Below, in pieces: positions 10,719-20,265 of a DNA stretch of 64,000 nt. The stretch spans positions 413,179-477,178 of the forward strand of contig JASFYF010000001.1 of assembly GCA_030055465.1 (NCBI GenBank), read 5' to 3'. Position 1 is the stretch's first letter, and every line of letters begins with the position of its first letter. This DNA is from Candidatus Nezhaarchaeota archaeon (GTDB taxonomy: Archaea; Thermoproteota; Methanomethylicia; Nezhaarchaeales; WYZ-LMO8). The position numbers and the translations under genes are program-made. Under the pieces are notes generated by a model. It was not told where the DNA came from and did not search any database. It was given only the letters and a program-made list of their open reading frames with translations.

Positions 10719-11240
10719 GTGTCGCGTATGGCCAAAATAGGCATGAGGTTTGGAGAGGCATTAATCGGCGAAGAGCCCGAGATAGCTCATATAGATCTGA
10801 TAATAGGGGACAAGGATGGCCCAGCGGGCACGGGTTTTGCCTTCGGCTTGTCGCACCAGACCTATGGCCACACCAAGCTATTCGCCGTCTTAACGCCAAA
10901 CCTGCTAGTAAAGCCTGTAACGCTCCTCGTGCCCAAGGTAACGATCAAAAACCTCAACCAAGCTGGACTGGCGTTCGGATCGGCGCAGTATGCAGTTGCC
11001 AAAGCTGTTGCCGACGCCGTCGCCGAAGGAATAATACCAAAGGACTTAGTTGAAGACGTTGTAATAATATGCGGTGTATTCATTCATCCGAAGGCGAAGG
11101 ACCCAGACAAAGTCTTCAGGTACAACTACGAAGCCACGAAGCTCGCCCTTAAAAGAGCGATGAGCAGAGAGCCGAGCATAGACGAGATATTGGCTAGAAA
11201 GGATGAAGCTACACATCCGCTTTATAAGCCCACACGTTAA
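10719..11240 (+). CDS. fae: formaldehyde-activating enzyme
   Basis: 173 aa; GEALIGEEPEIAHIDLIIGDKDGPAGTGFAFGLSHQTYGHTKLFAVLTPNLLVKPVTLLVPKVTI, canonical Fae. Confidence 0.96.
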   Translation: MSRMAKIGMRFGEALIGEEPEIAHIDLIIGDKDGPAGTGFAFGLSHQTYGHTKLFAVLTPNLLVKPVTLLVPKVTIKNLNQAGLAFGSAQYAVAKAVADAVAEGIIPKDLVEDVVIICGVFIHPKAKDPDKVFRYNYEATKLALKRAMSREPSIDEILARKDEATHPLYKPTR

Positions 11241-11257
11241 TCGAACTACACTGCAAG

Positions 11258-12106
11258 GTGGCCCGCGATATGGGAACCATAAGTGATGAAATCGTTAAGA
11301 AGCTGAAGAAGGACTTCTACATAATAGATGTGCACGCCCATATAGGCGAAACAGTCGGAGTAGGCGTTTACCTCCCGGAGTACATAAGGGTTAGAGCCGA
11401 AGACCTGCTCAGGAGCATGAAGCTCAACGGCACAGATAAAGCGGTGATATCACCCCTAGTTGGCTACCCGAGGCCCCACGGCATAAAAGACACCATGAGG
11501 CAAAACGATGAGATAGCTAAAGCCGTAGAGAAATACCCTGACAAGTTTCCGTGCGGTCTGGGGATAGTAGATCCTTACGAGGGTGATAAGTCGATTGAAG
11601 AGGTCCACAGGATAATGAGAGATCTGGGTCTTAGAGGATTGTTGTTTTACATGACCTTCCAAGGTACATACCTCAATAATCCATTGATGGTTAGGATACT
11701 TAGAGAGCTGTCAAAATATCCGGGAGCTGTCGTCATGGCACACACGTCCAGCGGAATACCTGGCGAGCCGTGGAGGCTGGGCGAGCTTGCCGAGATGTTT
11801 CCAAGCTTAAAATTCATAAGCGCGCATCCCTGCGTGGGCATTGGACAGCTAGGCCAGCACATCCCCTTCTGCAGGAGGTTGAAGAACCTATACGTTGACA
11901 CCGCTCTTTGGATTCCGGAGGATGAAACGTGGTTGACGGCGAAGGCGTTGGGAGCGGACCACATCCTCTACGGTGGGGACATAGGGGGTATATCGCGGGT
12001 TTCTTTTGGTCTCCTTCAGTTGCTTTTGACTGACGTCTTCACTGAGGAGGAACTTGAAATGATTCTGAGCAAAAACGCAGCGAAGATATTCAACATAAAG
12101 GTATAG
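11258..12106 (+). CDS. amidohydrolase_2 (ACMSD-like) family protein
   Basis: 282 aa; DVHAHIGE, MAHTSSG, SAHPCVG, LYGGDIGG metal-binding pattern. Confidence 0.85.
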   Translation: MARDMGTISDEIVKKLKKDFYIIDVHAHIGETVGVGVYLPEYIRVRAEDLLRSMKLNGTDKAVISPLVGYPRPHGIKDTMRQNDEIAKAVEKYPDKFPCGLGIVDPYEGDKSIEEVHRIMRDLGLRGLLFYMTFQGTYLNNPLMVRILRELSKYPGAVVMAHTSSGIPGEPWRLGELAEMFPSLKFISAHPCVGIGQLGQHIPFCRRLKNLYVDTALWIPEDETWLTAKALGADHILYGGDIGGISRVSFGLLQLLLTDVFTEEELEMILSKNAAKIFNIKV

Positions 12107-12138
12107 CTCCCCTCCAACATTTTTTGTAACTTAAGGTA

Positions 12139-12157
12139 CCCTCCTCATGGTGGAGGG
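12139..12157 (+). terminator. GC-rich hairpin downstream of the amidohydrolase gene
   Basis: ccctcc-tcatggt-ggaggg inverted repeat about 30 bp after the stop, followed by ggctttcatct. Confidence 0.35.
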
Positions 12158-12535
12158 GGCTTTCATCTATTCTTTCGTAATTCCAAGCAGCCTTGGAGGA
12201 TGAGGGGCATGAATGTAGCAACGTCTTCCCTAATATTATCTTGATTTACAGAGGTCAGCGCACCCAGAGCGCTCTCCAATCCGTGTTTTTGTAATACCAC
12301 CTCATAGGTCTTCTTACAAAATCCTATCCTGCCTCACATAATCCAAGAAGTGCTTTATAGAACCTTGGCTTGAATAACACTTTTGAAAAGCTACCAAACT
12401 ATGACAATAAGCATTATGCGTTGTTGGCTTAAACTAGAAAGAAAAAAGAGGCCCAGAAACCTTGAAGCAGACTTCTACCTGCAAAGAGAAGCCCAGAAAG
12501 TGTGGTTTGGGGTAAATCTCCACGTGATTGGCGGT

Positions 12536-12856
12536 TCAGTCAAGAACCCTGTACTCCTTTACCATTTTTTTGAATATCTTAGCGTCGGATATGTTTAGCA
12601 CGTGTAGCTCTATCCTTCTATTTGGAACTAGACGGCGTGCTTCATGTAAAACTTGTAGCCGGTCAACAGTGTCTGGAACTTCAATTAGGACATCTATGTC
12701 GCTTGCCCCAATGCTTTCGCCTTTGCTGTACGATCCGAAAAGGTAAGCCTTGCCGTTGTGGTTTCTAGCCAACTCGCTGAGCACTTGCAGGTACTTAGCC
12801 AAGTTTTTTTCGATGTCCCTCCCAGCATTCCTCAGGTAATTTATATATTGATGCAT
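12536..12856 (-). CDS. MNT-type nucleotidyltransferase (minimal NTase; putative antitoxin)
   Basis: GSYSKGESIGASDIDVLIEV = GSx10DxD motif. Confidence 0.9.
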   Translation of the reverse strand: MHQYINYLRNAGRDIEKNLAKYLQVLSELARNHNGKAYLFGSYSKGESIGASDIDVLIEVPDTVDRLQVLHEARRLVPNRRIELHVLNISDAKIFKKMVKEYRVLD

Positions 12857-13185
12857 TTGAAGACCTCGTCTACGAACTTCTTCGCTTCGACATACTCTTT
12901 TTCAGTGTACCTCCTAATAAAGTACCTTGCGCCTATGTATGCATCCTCCAGAATGTCTATTACAAACCACTTTTCGTCAGCTAACCTCTTAAGACGCTCA
13001 TCATTGGAGACCTCAATTAATTCCCAGATAGAGTGGGTTCTTGGGAAGTCGCCAATGGACTTGAAGAGCGACGCCTTCAAAGCCAGTTGAACAGCTTGCT
13101 CTAAGTGAAATAAAGCAATATCAAATCTGCCCATGGAAACATCATATTCGCTAACCCTATAGAAATGTTTAGCCTTCTCAATCAT
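12841..13185 (-). CDS. HEPN domain protein (putative toxin partner of the MNT)
   Basis: MIEKAKHFYRVSEYDVSMGRFDIALFHLEQAVQLALKASL...; overlaps the MNT start; ORF opens at 13308. Confidence 0.8.
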   Translation of the reverse strand: MIEKAKHFYRVSEYDVSMGRFDIALFHLEQAVQLALKASLFKSIGDFPRTHSIWELIEVSNDERLKRLADEKWFVIDILEDAYIGARYFIRRYTEKEYVEAKKFVDEVFKCINI

Positions 13186-13462
13186 CTCTAGGTATACTCG
13201 TAAACTCAAACTAAGGCACCAAGAAGTTATTATTCCAACCAAGTAATTAAAATATGCATGGCCGTCCAATTGTAGGTATACCATTATATGTTTAGAAAGC
13301 ATTCCCAAAGGCGTCGAACCCGCATGTTATGGGGTCCCACTTGTCCATGCTGGCTCGAGGCTCCTACTAGAAAAATTCAAGTCAACGTTGCTCAATAAGG
13401 CGTAGAAACAATGGGGTCATCAGCTTGCAGTAGCTGGGCGCGCGTCAAGCATTAAAATTTGA

Positions 13463-13566
13463 TGGCCCGGCCGGGATTTGAACCCGGGTCACCGGCTCGA
13501 AAGGCCGGGATACTTGGCCGGAGTGTACGGTCCCCCACGCAGGGTAACCCCCTATACGACCGGGCC
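13463..13566 (-). tRNA. tRNA-Glu(TTC) with 29-nt noncanonical D-loop intron
   Basis: Acceptor GGCCCGG/CCGGGCC; CCGGC-CTTTCGA-GCCGG; D-arm GTATAG interrupted by a 29-nt insertion (13523-13551) before TCCGGCCAAGTAT. Confidence 0.88.
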
Positions 13567-13752
13567 CAGCACTTCTGGGTTTCTGCCTTCCCCCCTCTTA
13601 AATGTTAGGGACTTTTAATGCTGGTTTGTCCACAAATATTTCGTGTTTGCCGGAAAGCTGCCTGACGCTTACTAGAGAGAAGAGAGCACGTGTTGGATTC
13701 GGCTCTTAGCTAAGAGATAGCTTTTATTCCTTATTTAGCTGTATACTTTTGG

Positions 13753-14496
13753 GTGCGGGAGTTGGACGTGAAGATACTTGGCAAGGGCATCAAGAACGGG
13801 TGGCTTATCGCCGGCCTCCCTGACGCCGGCCTCGTAGGCGCCATAGCAACTGCCCACATAATTAGGATGTTAAACATGGAGGCCATAGGGCACATTGAAA
13901 GCGATCTTCTTCCACCGTTAATTGTGGTTCACAACTCGAAAGTCTACGATCCAGTGAGGTTTTTCGGAAAAAACGATATAATGGTTCTGAGCAGCGAAGT
14001 TCCAATAGGCTCGCCGTTAGTCTACCCTCTAGGCAGGGCCGTTGTTGAGTGGGCTGCGGAGGAGGGGGTTAAAGGCATCATAGCAATAACCGGCATCGCC
14101 GTCTCTAACAGGCTCGACATAGAGGTTCCGGAGGTCTACGGGATCTCAAGCTCCTCCGAGGTACGCGAAATATTGGAGAAGGCGAACATAAAGGTTTTTG
14201 AGGAAGGCTTCGTTGTGGGGCCCACCGCGATAATGATGAGGGAATGCATGAAGAGGGGGCTCCCCTCAGTTATGATTTTAGCTCAAAGCTTTCTCGAGTA
14301 TCCGGACCCCGGAGCCGCTGCGCAAGCAGTGGTAGCATTGAACAAGATGCTAGCCCTCAACGTCGACGTGAAGCCACTCCTGGATGAGGCCGAGATTATA
14401 AGGGTTAGAACTCGCGAACTCATGAGGCGCACAACTGAGGCTATGAGACAGATGAAGAAAGCACATGAATACGAGGTTCCATTGATGTACACTTGA
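13753..14496 (+). CDS. PAC2 (proteasome assembly chaperone-like) family protein
   Basis: GWLIAGLPDAGLVGAIATAHIIRMLNMEAIGHIESDLLPP. Confidence 0.88.
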   Translation: MRELDVKILGKGIKNGWLIAGLPDAGLVGAIATAHIIRMLNMEAIGHIESDLLPPLIVVHNSKVYDPVRFFGKNDIMVLSSEVPIGSPLVYPLGRAVVEWAAEEGVKGIIAITGIAVSNRLDIEVPEVYGISSSSEVREILEKANIKVFEEGFVVGPTAIMMRECMKRGLPSVMILAQSFLEYPDPGAAAQAVVALNKMLALNVDVKPLLDEAEIIRVRTRELMRRTTEAMRQMKKAHEYEVPLMYT

Positions 14497-14497
14497 G

Positions 14498-14926
14498 GTG
14501 GCATTGATGTTTAGGCGGAAAGGTCTATTCGAGTCTTTCTCTGAAATGATGGAGGAGCTCAGGGAGGAAGTTGAGAGGCTCTCCTCCCTTTTGGAGGACC
14601 TGGATTCCCCGATGTGGGACCCTGTAGAATGCTGCTTAACACCGCTGTCGAAGATACGGGACCTAGGAGGTGAGTACGAGGTAACCGTAGACCTCCCCTT
14701 AGTGAATGAGGGGAGCATAAAGGTTTACGTTGAAGGGAACGATGTGCTGAAGATAGATGCCGAGATGAAGGAGAGGGTGAGCTTTAAACGTCTAGGAGTG
14801 GTTCAAGGGGTTAGAGAGTTTAAGCGCTTCAGGAAGACGATAAGATTCCCGGAGCCCGTTGACCCTGCATCCCTTAGGATCGAGTTTAAGCGTGGCCTAT
14901 TGTTAGTTAAGCTGAGGAAGGCTTGA
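14498..14926 (+). CDS. Hsp20/alpha-crystallin family small heat-shock protein
   Basis: 142 aa; YEVTVDLPLVNEGSIKVYVEGNDVLKIDAEM...FRKTIRFPEPVDPASLRIEFKRGLLLVKL. Confidence 0.85.
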   Translation: MALMFRRKGLFESFSEMMEELREEVERLSSLLEDLDSPMWDPVECCLTPLSKIRDLGGEYEVTVDLPLVNEGSIKVYVEGNDVLKIDAEMKERVSFKRLGVVQGVREFKRFRKTIRFPEPVDPASLRIEFKRGLLLVKLRKA

Positions 14927-16358
14927 AGTTCAACGTTAGATCGCCCTTATTCTCGAGCAAAGCCGCGACGTCTTCAGCTAATTTGACGACCGATTTGAAC
15001 AACGCCTCACTTATGATGCCTTCCTTCACAAGCCTTTCGGCCCTGTCTACATCGACAACGTTGACTTCGCCGTTGGGTTTGGCGATCACGTCCACCTCCA
15101 AGTCAACGTAGTTTATCTTCTTCGGGGCGAACTCAACTGGCGTCGATATGTTCACGTATACTCCCTTCAATTCGCCTTTCTCATTGAAGTACTCGGTTTT
15201 GGATATTGATGAACCTAACCTGTAGGTTGATATTCCGTAGTCGCCGCTTTCTTTGGGTACCTGAAGTCCATCGAAAACGCCGCCACCCTTAAACTCCCTT
15301 TTCAAGACCACAACCATGTTTTCTTTGTCGAATTCCTTTACCGTGCCCGGAGTCAGCGTGTACGCGGTTCCGGCGGGCTTAATGTGGTTTATGGCTACTC
15401 TCGAGCCTAGCTTGAAGGCGTCGCATATCATGATTTTGGAGGCCGTAACCCCCACTTCAACGCCTAAGATTCCCATGATTCCCTCAACCACGTCGACGGC
15501 GTAGGCGTATTTTCTTCCCCAGCTCTTTATCATATGATGGCCTGGCATGGTTGCTGTCACAAGGCCTCTGACGCCGTCAAGGACTCTTTTGCTTCCGTAA
15601 GGGAGCAGGACCACAAAGCGGATGGGGGGCTCAAGTATTGTGCAGGGGGCCTTGGATTCCCTGTACTTCTGCATTACCTTAGCCGCTACCTCTTTTAACT
15701 TCTGCACCTCATCCAGCAGCTCGTTTGCTCCTGCGCGAGCCGCCTCCCTTTTCCACTGTATCCCCCAGTCTGACGGCTTTAAGAGGTGGCCCAAGTCCAT
15801 TAGCTCACGGGCGACGGCTTGTGGAATCCCTTTAGGGACTGAAACCCAACCGCCCTTTACGAGGTCGGCGTAGCGCCCCACAATCCTGACCTTGCTGGTT
15901 AGTTGAACGTAACCTTCCGAACTCGCGGTTGACTTGAAGGGAGACACCATAACCTCTTGTCCTTCAAGCAGCTTCTCCTGTAAGACTCCGACTTCATCGC
16001 CTAGGTCAACGTAGCTAGCGCCTCCTTCAACCTTCTGAACAACCCCTTTACGTATTTCCGACCCCAGCCTCTCGACGGTGGTGATGGCATCGGGAAGCTT
16101 CTCCCTCAAGAAATCTGCAATTTCCCCGGCCCTCTGACCTTCGAGGGCTACTGCTCCCTCCTTCTCGTCGTGATCCCTTATCACCGCGTCGTGCTGGGCG
16201 CTAAAATCTTTAAGGTTAAGCCTAACCGCTAGTGTACGCGATGGCATTGATATCCTGAAGCCATTGTCCAACAAGAGCTTGGCGAGGGCTGTGCTGTATA
16301 TTCCCCTAACCATAACTGCCGGCTTCTCCACCCCCGTTGCCACCACCTGAATGCGCAT
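14907..16358 (-). CDS. FAU-1 family (DUF402; AU-rich RNA-binding/ribonuclease) protein
   Basis: 483 aa; S1-like N-terminus plus C-terminal DUF402 region (GTAYTLTPGTVKEFDKENMVVVLKREFKGGGVFDGLQVPKE). Confidence 0.85.
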   Translation of the reverse strand: MRIQVVATGVEKPAVMVRGIYSTALAKLLLDNGFRISMPSRTLAVRLNLKDFSAQHDAVIRDHDEKEGAVALEGQRAGEIADFLREKLPDAITTVERLGSEIRKGVVQKVEGGASYVDLGDEVGVLQEKLLEGQEVMVSPFKSTASSEGYVQLTSKVRIVGRYADLVKGGWVSVPKGIPQAVARELMDLGHLLKPSDWGIQWKREAARAGANELLDEVQKLKEVAAKVMQKYRESKAPCTILEPPIRFVVLLPYGSKRVLDGVRGLVTATMPGHHMIKSWGRKYAYAVDVVEGIMGILGVEVGVTASKIMICDAFKLGSRVAINHIKPAGTAYTLTPGTVKEFDKENMVVVLKREFKGGGVFDGLQVPKESGDYGISTYRLGSSISKTEYFNEKGELKGVYVNISTPVEFAPKKINYVDLEVDVIAKPNGEVNVVDVDRAERLVKEGIISEALFKSVVKLAEDVAALLENKGDLTLNFKPSSA

Positions 16359-16471
16359 TGAATCCTAGCTGCTGTCTAATTTAGATCTGAAAGTTTTTAA
16401 AGAAGCGGTATAAGCCTTTTTCTGGTAGAAGCTGTACCTCATCTGCCCTTTTGACTCCATCATGGAGGTGT

Positions 16472-16747
16472 ATGTTAGTGTCCACTCAAATCGATGTAGA
16501 CCAGAAAATTGAGCAGGCCATCGCGGTGTTGCAGAGGATCGCCGACGATCTCGGTGTGCCCAGAAACATTAGGAGGGCCTGCAGCGAGTGCATAAAGATC
16601 TTGAGGGCCAAGAAGTACACCCCCGGTGTTAGGGCCTCCAATGCCATAGGTATACTTGACGAGTGCAGCCAAGATCCAAACATGCCGCTGTTCGCGAGGA
16701 CGGCCATATGGCAGGCCGTAAGCATACTTGAACAAGTAAAGGATTAA
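16472..16747 (+). CDS. UPF0147 family protein
   Basis: AIAVLQRIADDLGVPRNIRRACSECIKILRAKKYTPGVRASNAIGILDECSQDPNMPLFARTAIWQAVSILE. Confidence 0.93.
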   Translation: MLVSTQIDVDQKIEQAIAVLQRIADDLGVPRNIRRACSECIKILRAKKYTPGVRASNAIGILDECSQDPNMPLFARTAIWQAVSILEQVKD

Positions 16748-16768
16748 GGGAATCGCGGTGTATAAGGC

Positions 16769-17131
16769 TTGAGCGGAGGCGAGGGAGACTCCACCAAGAT
16801 GAAGAGAATGGTCGACCTGCTTAGAAGCGGAGCTGCTATGCTCGCTGATGTGTGCCCTTTATGCAGCTCACCCTTATTTAGGCTTAGAAGCGGAGACGTA
16901 TACTGTCCTGGCTGCAGCAAGAGGGTTATATTCGTAAAAGAGGGGGAGGACGCCTCCAAGCTTTCCCAGCTGCAAGCCATAAGCGAGTTGTCTTCAACTG
17001 TAAGCCAGAAGATAATGGAGCTAACTACTATGGCTAAACACGAAAGCGACTCCGAAAGGCTCTACGAGCTAGGCCGATGCATACTGACGTGGCTTGAGGT
17101 CTTTGAAAGGGTTAAAAGGTTCAGGGAGTAG
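16769..17131 (+). CDS. Sjogren syndrome/scleroderma autoantigen 1 (p27)-like Zn-ribbon protein
   Basis: CPLCSSPLFRLRSGDVYCPGCSKRVIFV in a 120-aa ORF. Confidence 0.85.
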   Translation: MSGGEGDSTKMKRMVDLLRSGAAMLADVCPLCSSPLFRLRSGDVYCPGCSKRVIFVKEGEDASKLSQLQAISELSSTVSQKIMELTTMAKHESDSERLYELGRCILTWLEVFERVKRFRE

Positions 17132-18386
17132 CCCGAAGTTGCCTATCCCTCAGGACGTTGAGTGCCTCTCTAACTATTATCCTTGCTATAAGCCTCTTCC
17201 TAGCCTTCCTGATAATCCTTTCCCCCCTCTTGGAGAGCAAGTAACCTTCATTGAACTCGGAGCCGAAGCCTACACCTGACCTCGCAACGTTGTTCGCCAA
17301 CACTAAGTCGAAGCCGTATTTACTCATCCTCTCCCTCGCCCTTCTCAGCAGTTCATCGTCGGGGACACCGTATTCGGCCTTAAATCCCACAATCACAGCT
17401 CTTGGAGCTCTCTTCCTCAGCTCCAAGGCTATTTTTCCCGTGGGTCTCAGGGTCACCTCTATGCTCCTATCCGAGCTTACCTTATCAGCGAACACATCAC
17501 TAAAGGAGAAGTCAGCCGGGGCGGCAGCTAAAACTATGATGTCTGGCTCCTTCTCCTCCACCGAGCTTATGCATGCTTCAAGCATCTCATGGGTAGAGAC
17601 GACGCTTTTAACGGCAACGTTCCTTGGATGCCTAAGCTCCGTGGGCCCGGAGACGAGCTGGACCTTGGCTCCGTTGTTTGCGCAGACTGAGGCCACGGCA
17701 TAGCCCATCTTGCCCGAGCTCGCGTTGCTTATGAACCTGACGGGATCCAAGTGTTCTCGCGTTGGCCCCGCGGTAACCAGCACGCTTAGGCCCTTCAACC
17801 CGTCTATGGGATCAAGGGAATCCTCAACTACGTCGGCCACCTCATCCGTAGAGGCCATTCGAAGCCTCTCGCCGTCAACCTCTGGATCGACGACCATGAC
17901 GCCGAGGCCGCGAAGCTCTTGTAGACTTCTCTGCACAGTAGGAGCCCTGTACATGTCAGCATGCATTGCCGGGGCAACTACTATCGGCTTCCCGGATCCC
18001 ATAGCTGTAGTCAACACGTCCATGACCACGTTGTCGGATATTCCGCAAGCCAGTTTACATATGGTGTTGGCTGTCGCTGGAGCGACAACCACTGCGTGGG
18101 CCCAGCCGCCTTTGCTGGCGAGCGTTACGTGCTCAGTCTTGCCTCCACCGCTAGTCACGGGTTCTATGCCTGAGGCCCAGTGCAACAGCGTTGGCGTAAC
18201 GAACTGAAGGGCTCGAGGCGTGGCTACGAATACGACGTTGGCTCCGCGCTTTATTAGTTCGCGAGCTAAGTCTACAGCTTTATACGCCGCAGCGCTTCCG
18301 GTAACGCATAAAGCAATGTTAGCCCCGTTAAGCTCTTCACCCCTTAAACGCCTTATCTCGTCTACTGGGTGGTAGAGCGAAGACAT
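17121..18386 (-). CDS. coaBC: bifunctional phosphopantothenoylcysteine decarboxylase/phosphopantothenate-cysteine ligase
   Basis: 421 aa; ALCVTGSAAAYKAVDLARELIKRGANV..., APAMHADMYRAP, VTAGPTREHLDPVRFISNASSGKMG. Confidence 0.96.
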   Translation of the reverse strand: MSSLYHPVDEIRRLRGEELNGANIALCVTGSAAAYKAVDLARELIKRGANVVFVATPRALQFVTPTLLHWASGIEPVTSGGGKTEHVTLASKGGWAHAVVVAPATANTICKLACGISDNVVMDVLTTAMGSGKPIVVAPAMHADMYRAPTVQRSLQELRGLGVMVVDPEVDGERLRMASTDEVADVVEDSLDPIDGLKGLSVLVTAGPTREHLDPVRFISNASSGKMGYAVASVCANNGAKVQLVSGPTELRHPRNVAVKSVVSTHEMLEACISSVEEKEPDIIVLAAAPADFSFSDVFADKVSSDRSIEVTLRPTGKIALELRKRAPRAVIVGFKAEYGVPDDELLRRARERMSKYGFDLVLANNVARSGVGFGSEFNEGYLLSKRGERIIRKARKRLIARIIVREALNVLRDRQLRATP

Positions 18387-18443
18387 CCTCCAAGCATCCT
18401 CCGATCGACAACTTAACCCAACAACCTTTTAAGGCTATTCCAC

Positions 18444-19145
18444 TTGCCAACTACTATGGGTCGCCTCGAAAAACCCTTGATAATAGTCAACTTCAAGGCG
18501 TACCTTGAAGCTACGGGTTTAAGGGCTTTGGAGTTGGCGAAGAAGTGCGATAAAGTGTCTCAAGATCTAGGCGTAAACATCGCCGTAGCCCCTCAAACAT
18601 CTGATATACGGCTGATAGCCCAATCGGTCTCGATACCTGTATTAGCTCAACATGTCGACCCGAACATTCCGGGAGCGTACACGGGCAGCACATCCATGGA
18701 GGCTGTTAAAGAGGCTGGCGCTGTGGGGACCATAGTTAACCACTCCGAGAAAAAGCTGAGAATAGATGAGATAGAGGTGATCGTAGAAAGGGCTTTGAAC
18801 CTCGGAATCCAAGTTGTAGCATGCGCTAATACTCCAAGGGTTGCAGCTTCAATTTCAACTCTTAACCCAAACTTCATAGCTATAGAGCCCCCAGAGCTCA
18901 TAGGGACCGGAATGGCCGTGTCAAGGGCTAAACCGGAGGCGGTCACGGACTCCGTGAAGCTCATCAAATCCATTAACCCGAAGATCCCAGTGATATGCGG
19001 AGCTGGGATAACAAACGGCGGCGATGTTGAGGCGGCGTTGAAGCTTGGGACCGAAGGGGTTCTGGTGGCTTCAGGGGTTGTGAAGGCTAAAAACCAGGAG
19101 GAAGCTTTGAGAGATCTAGCCTACGGCTTGTTGAGAGGTAAGTAA
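18444..19145 (+). CDS. tpiA: triosephosphate isomerase
   Basis: IVNFKAY, GTIVNHSEKKL, IAIEPPELIGTG. Confidence 0.96.
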   Translation: MPTTMGRLEKPLIIVNFKAYLEATGLRALELAKKCDKVSQDLGVNIAVAPQTSDIRLIAQSVSIPVLAQHVDPNIPGAYTGSTSMEAVKEAGAVGTIVNHSEKKLRIDEIEVIVERALNLGIQVVACANTPRVAASISTLNPNFIAIEPPELIGTGMAVSRAKPEAVTDSVKLIKSINPKIPVICGAGITNGGDVEAALKLGTEGVLVASGVVKAKNQEEALRDLAYGLLRGK

Positions 19146-19150
19146 AGCAA

Positions 19151-20122
19151 CTAAGCGAACCTGTCAAGGCTTCGCAGCCTCTTAGCTGGATGCGGATGTG
19201 TGCTGAAGAGGTCTGACAGCAAGCTGGGCTTCATCCTCTTTATCTCTTCAACCATCTTGTCAACGTCGCCGTAGCCCTCCACCCCCAAGCTGGGATCACT
19301 TATGAAGAATGCCTTGAACTCGCTTATCCTTTCAAGCTGCCTTGACCCTCCAAGCCTGTGAAACTTCCTGGTATTGCTCATTATCCTCACAAGCCCCCGC
19401 TGCAGGTTCCTAGCTCCGTTATCAACGCTCAAGGCGGCGTGGGCATCCGCGTAGTACTCCCTCAACCTACTGAAGTAGAACACGAAAAGGTTGAATATGA
19501 AGCTTAGCACCATGAGGGCTCCGCCTACAAGCAGAAGCAATGGTCCACCGCCCCTATCCCTAGAGCTCCCGCCAAGCCATCCTGATATGTAGAGCGAGTA
19601 GCCGATGTAGTAAATCAAGGCGGGCAATATGCTTATCATCATCATTAAGGCCACATCTTTGTGCTTCAAGTGCCCAACTTCGTGACCTAAAACCGCCTCA
19701 ACCTCGCTTGGTGGAAGGCTCCTGAGCAAACCCCTCGTGACTGCTACGCCGTTACCCTTCAAAGGGTTTCCGTAAGCGAATGCGTTTGGCAGGTCTATTT
19801 CGGCTATGCCAAGCTTAGGCGGCTTCTTTAATCCGCTTCTCCTAACAACGTTTTCAAAGGCCCTGACCAACCATGGGTACTCAGCCGGGTCAATTGACCT
19901 AACCTTGTATGCGGCCTCAATGATATACGGTCCTATAAGCCACTGCACAACGTGGAGAAGCACGACAAATCCAAGAATGCCGTAAATGCCGAAGAACGGT
20001 ATCTGAAGCCATGTCAACACTGCCGTCAGGACGAGCGTAGCAACTGCGGTAACAACGGCGAAGGTCCCTATCATGGCAAGTCTTAAACCTAAGAGGGATA
20101 GCCTAGGCATTTCAATTCTCAA
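19151..20122 (-). CDS. htpX: M48 family (HtpX-like) zinc metalloprotease
   Basis: VEAVLGHEVGHLKHKDV, multiple TM segments. Confidence 0.93.
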   Translation of the reverse strand: MRIEMPRLSLLGLRLAMIGTFAVVTAVATLVLTAVLTWLQIPFFGIYGILGFVVLLHVVQWLIGPYIIEAAYKVRSIDPAEYPWLVRAFENVVRRSGLKKPPKLGIAEIDLPNAFAYGNPLKGNGVAVTRGLLRSLPPSEVEAVLGHEVGHLKHKDVALMMMISILPALIYYIGYSLYISGWLGGSSRDRGGGPLLLLVGGALMVLSFIFNLFVFYFSRLREYYADAHAALSVDNGARNLQRGLVRIMSNTRKFHRLGGSRQLERISEFKAFFISDPSLGVEGYGDVDKMVEEIKRMKPSLLSDLFSTHPHPAKRLRSLDRFA

Positions 20123-20265
20123 GATTCTGAAGATATCGGAACCCTCCTTAATAAGCTTTTTCTGGTTAAAGGTTATCCGCCTAAAGCCGCTGAGTTTAGA
20201 GGGGAACGATACTCGTATAAGCTGAGGCCCGCCCGTTCACTTAACGAAAGGCGGGGATCTGATGC

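Noticed and set aside
17251-18207. + strand ORFs 17251..17703 and 17710..18207
   Set aside because: Antisense to coaBC, no motif content.
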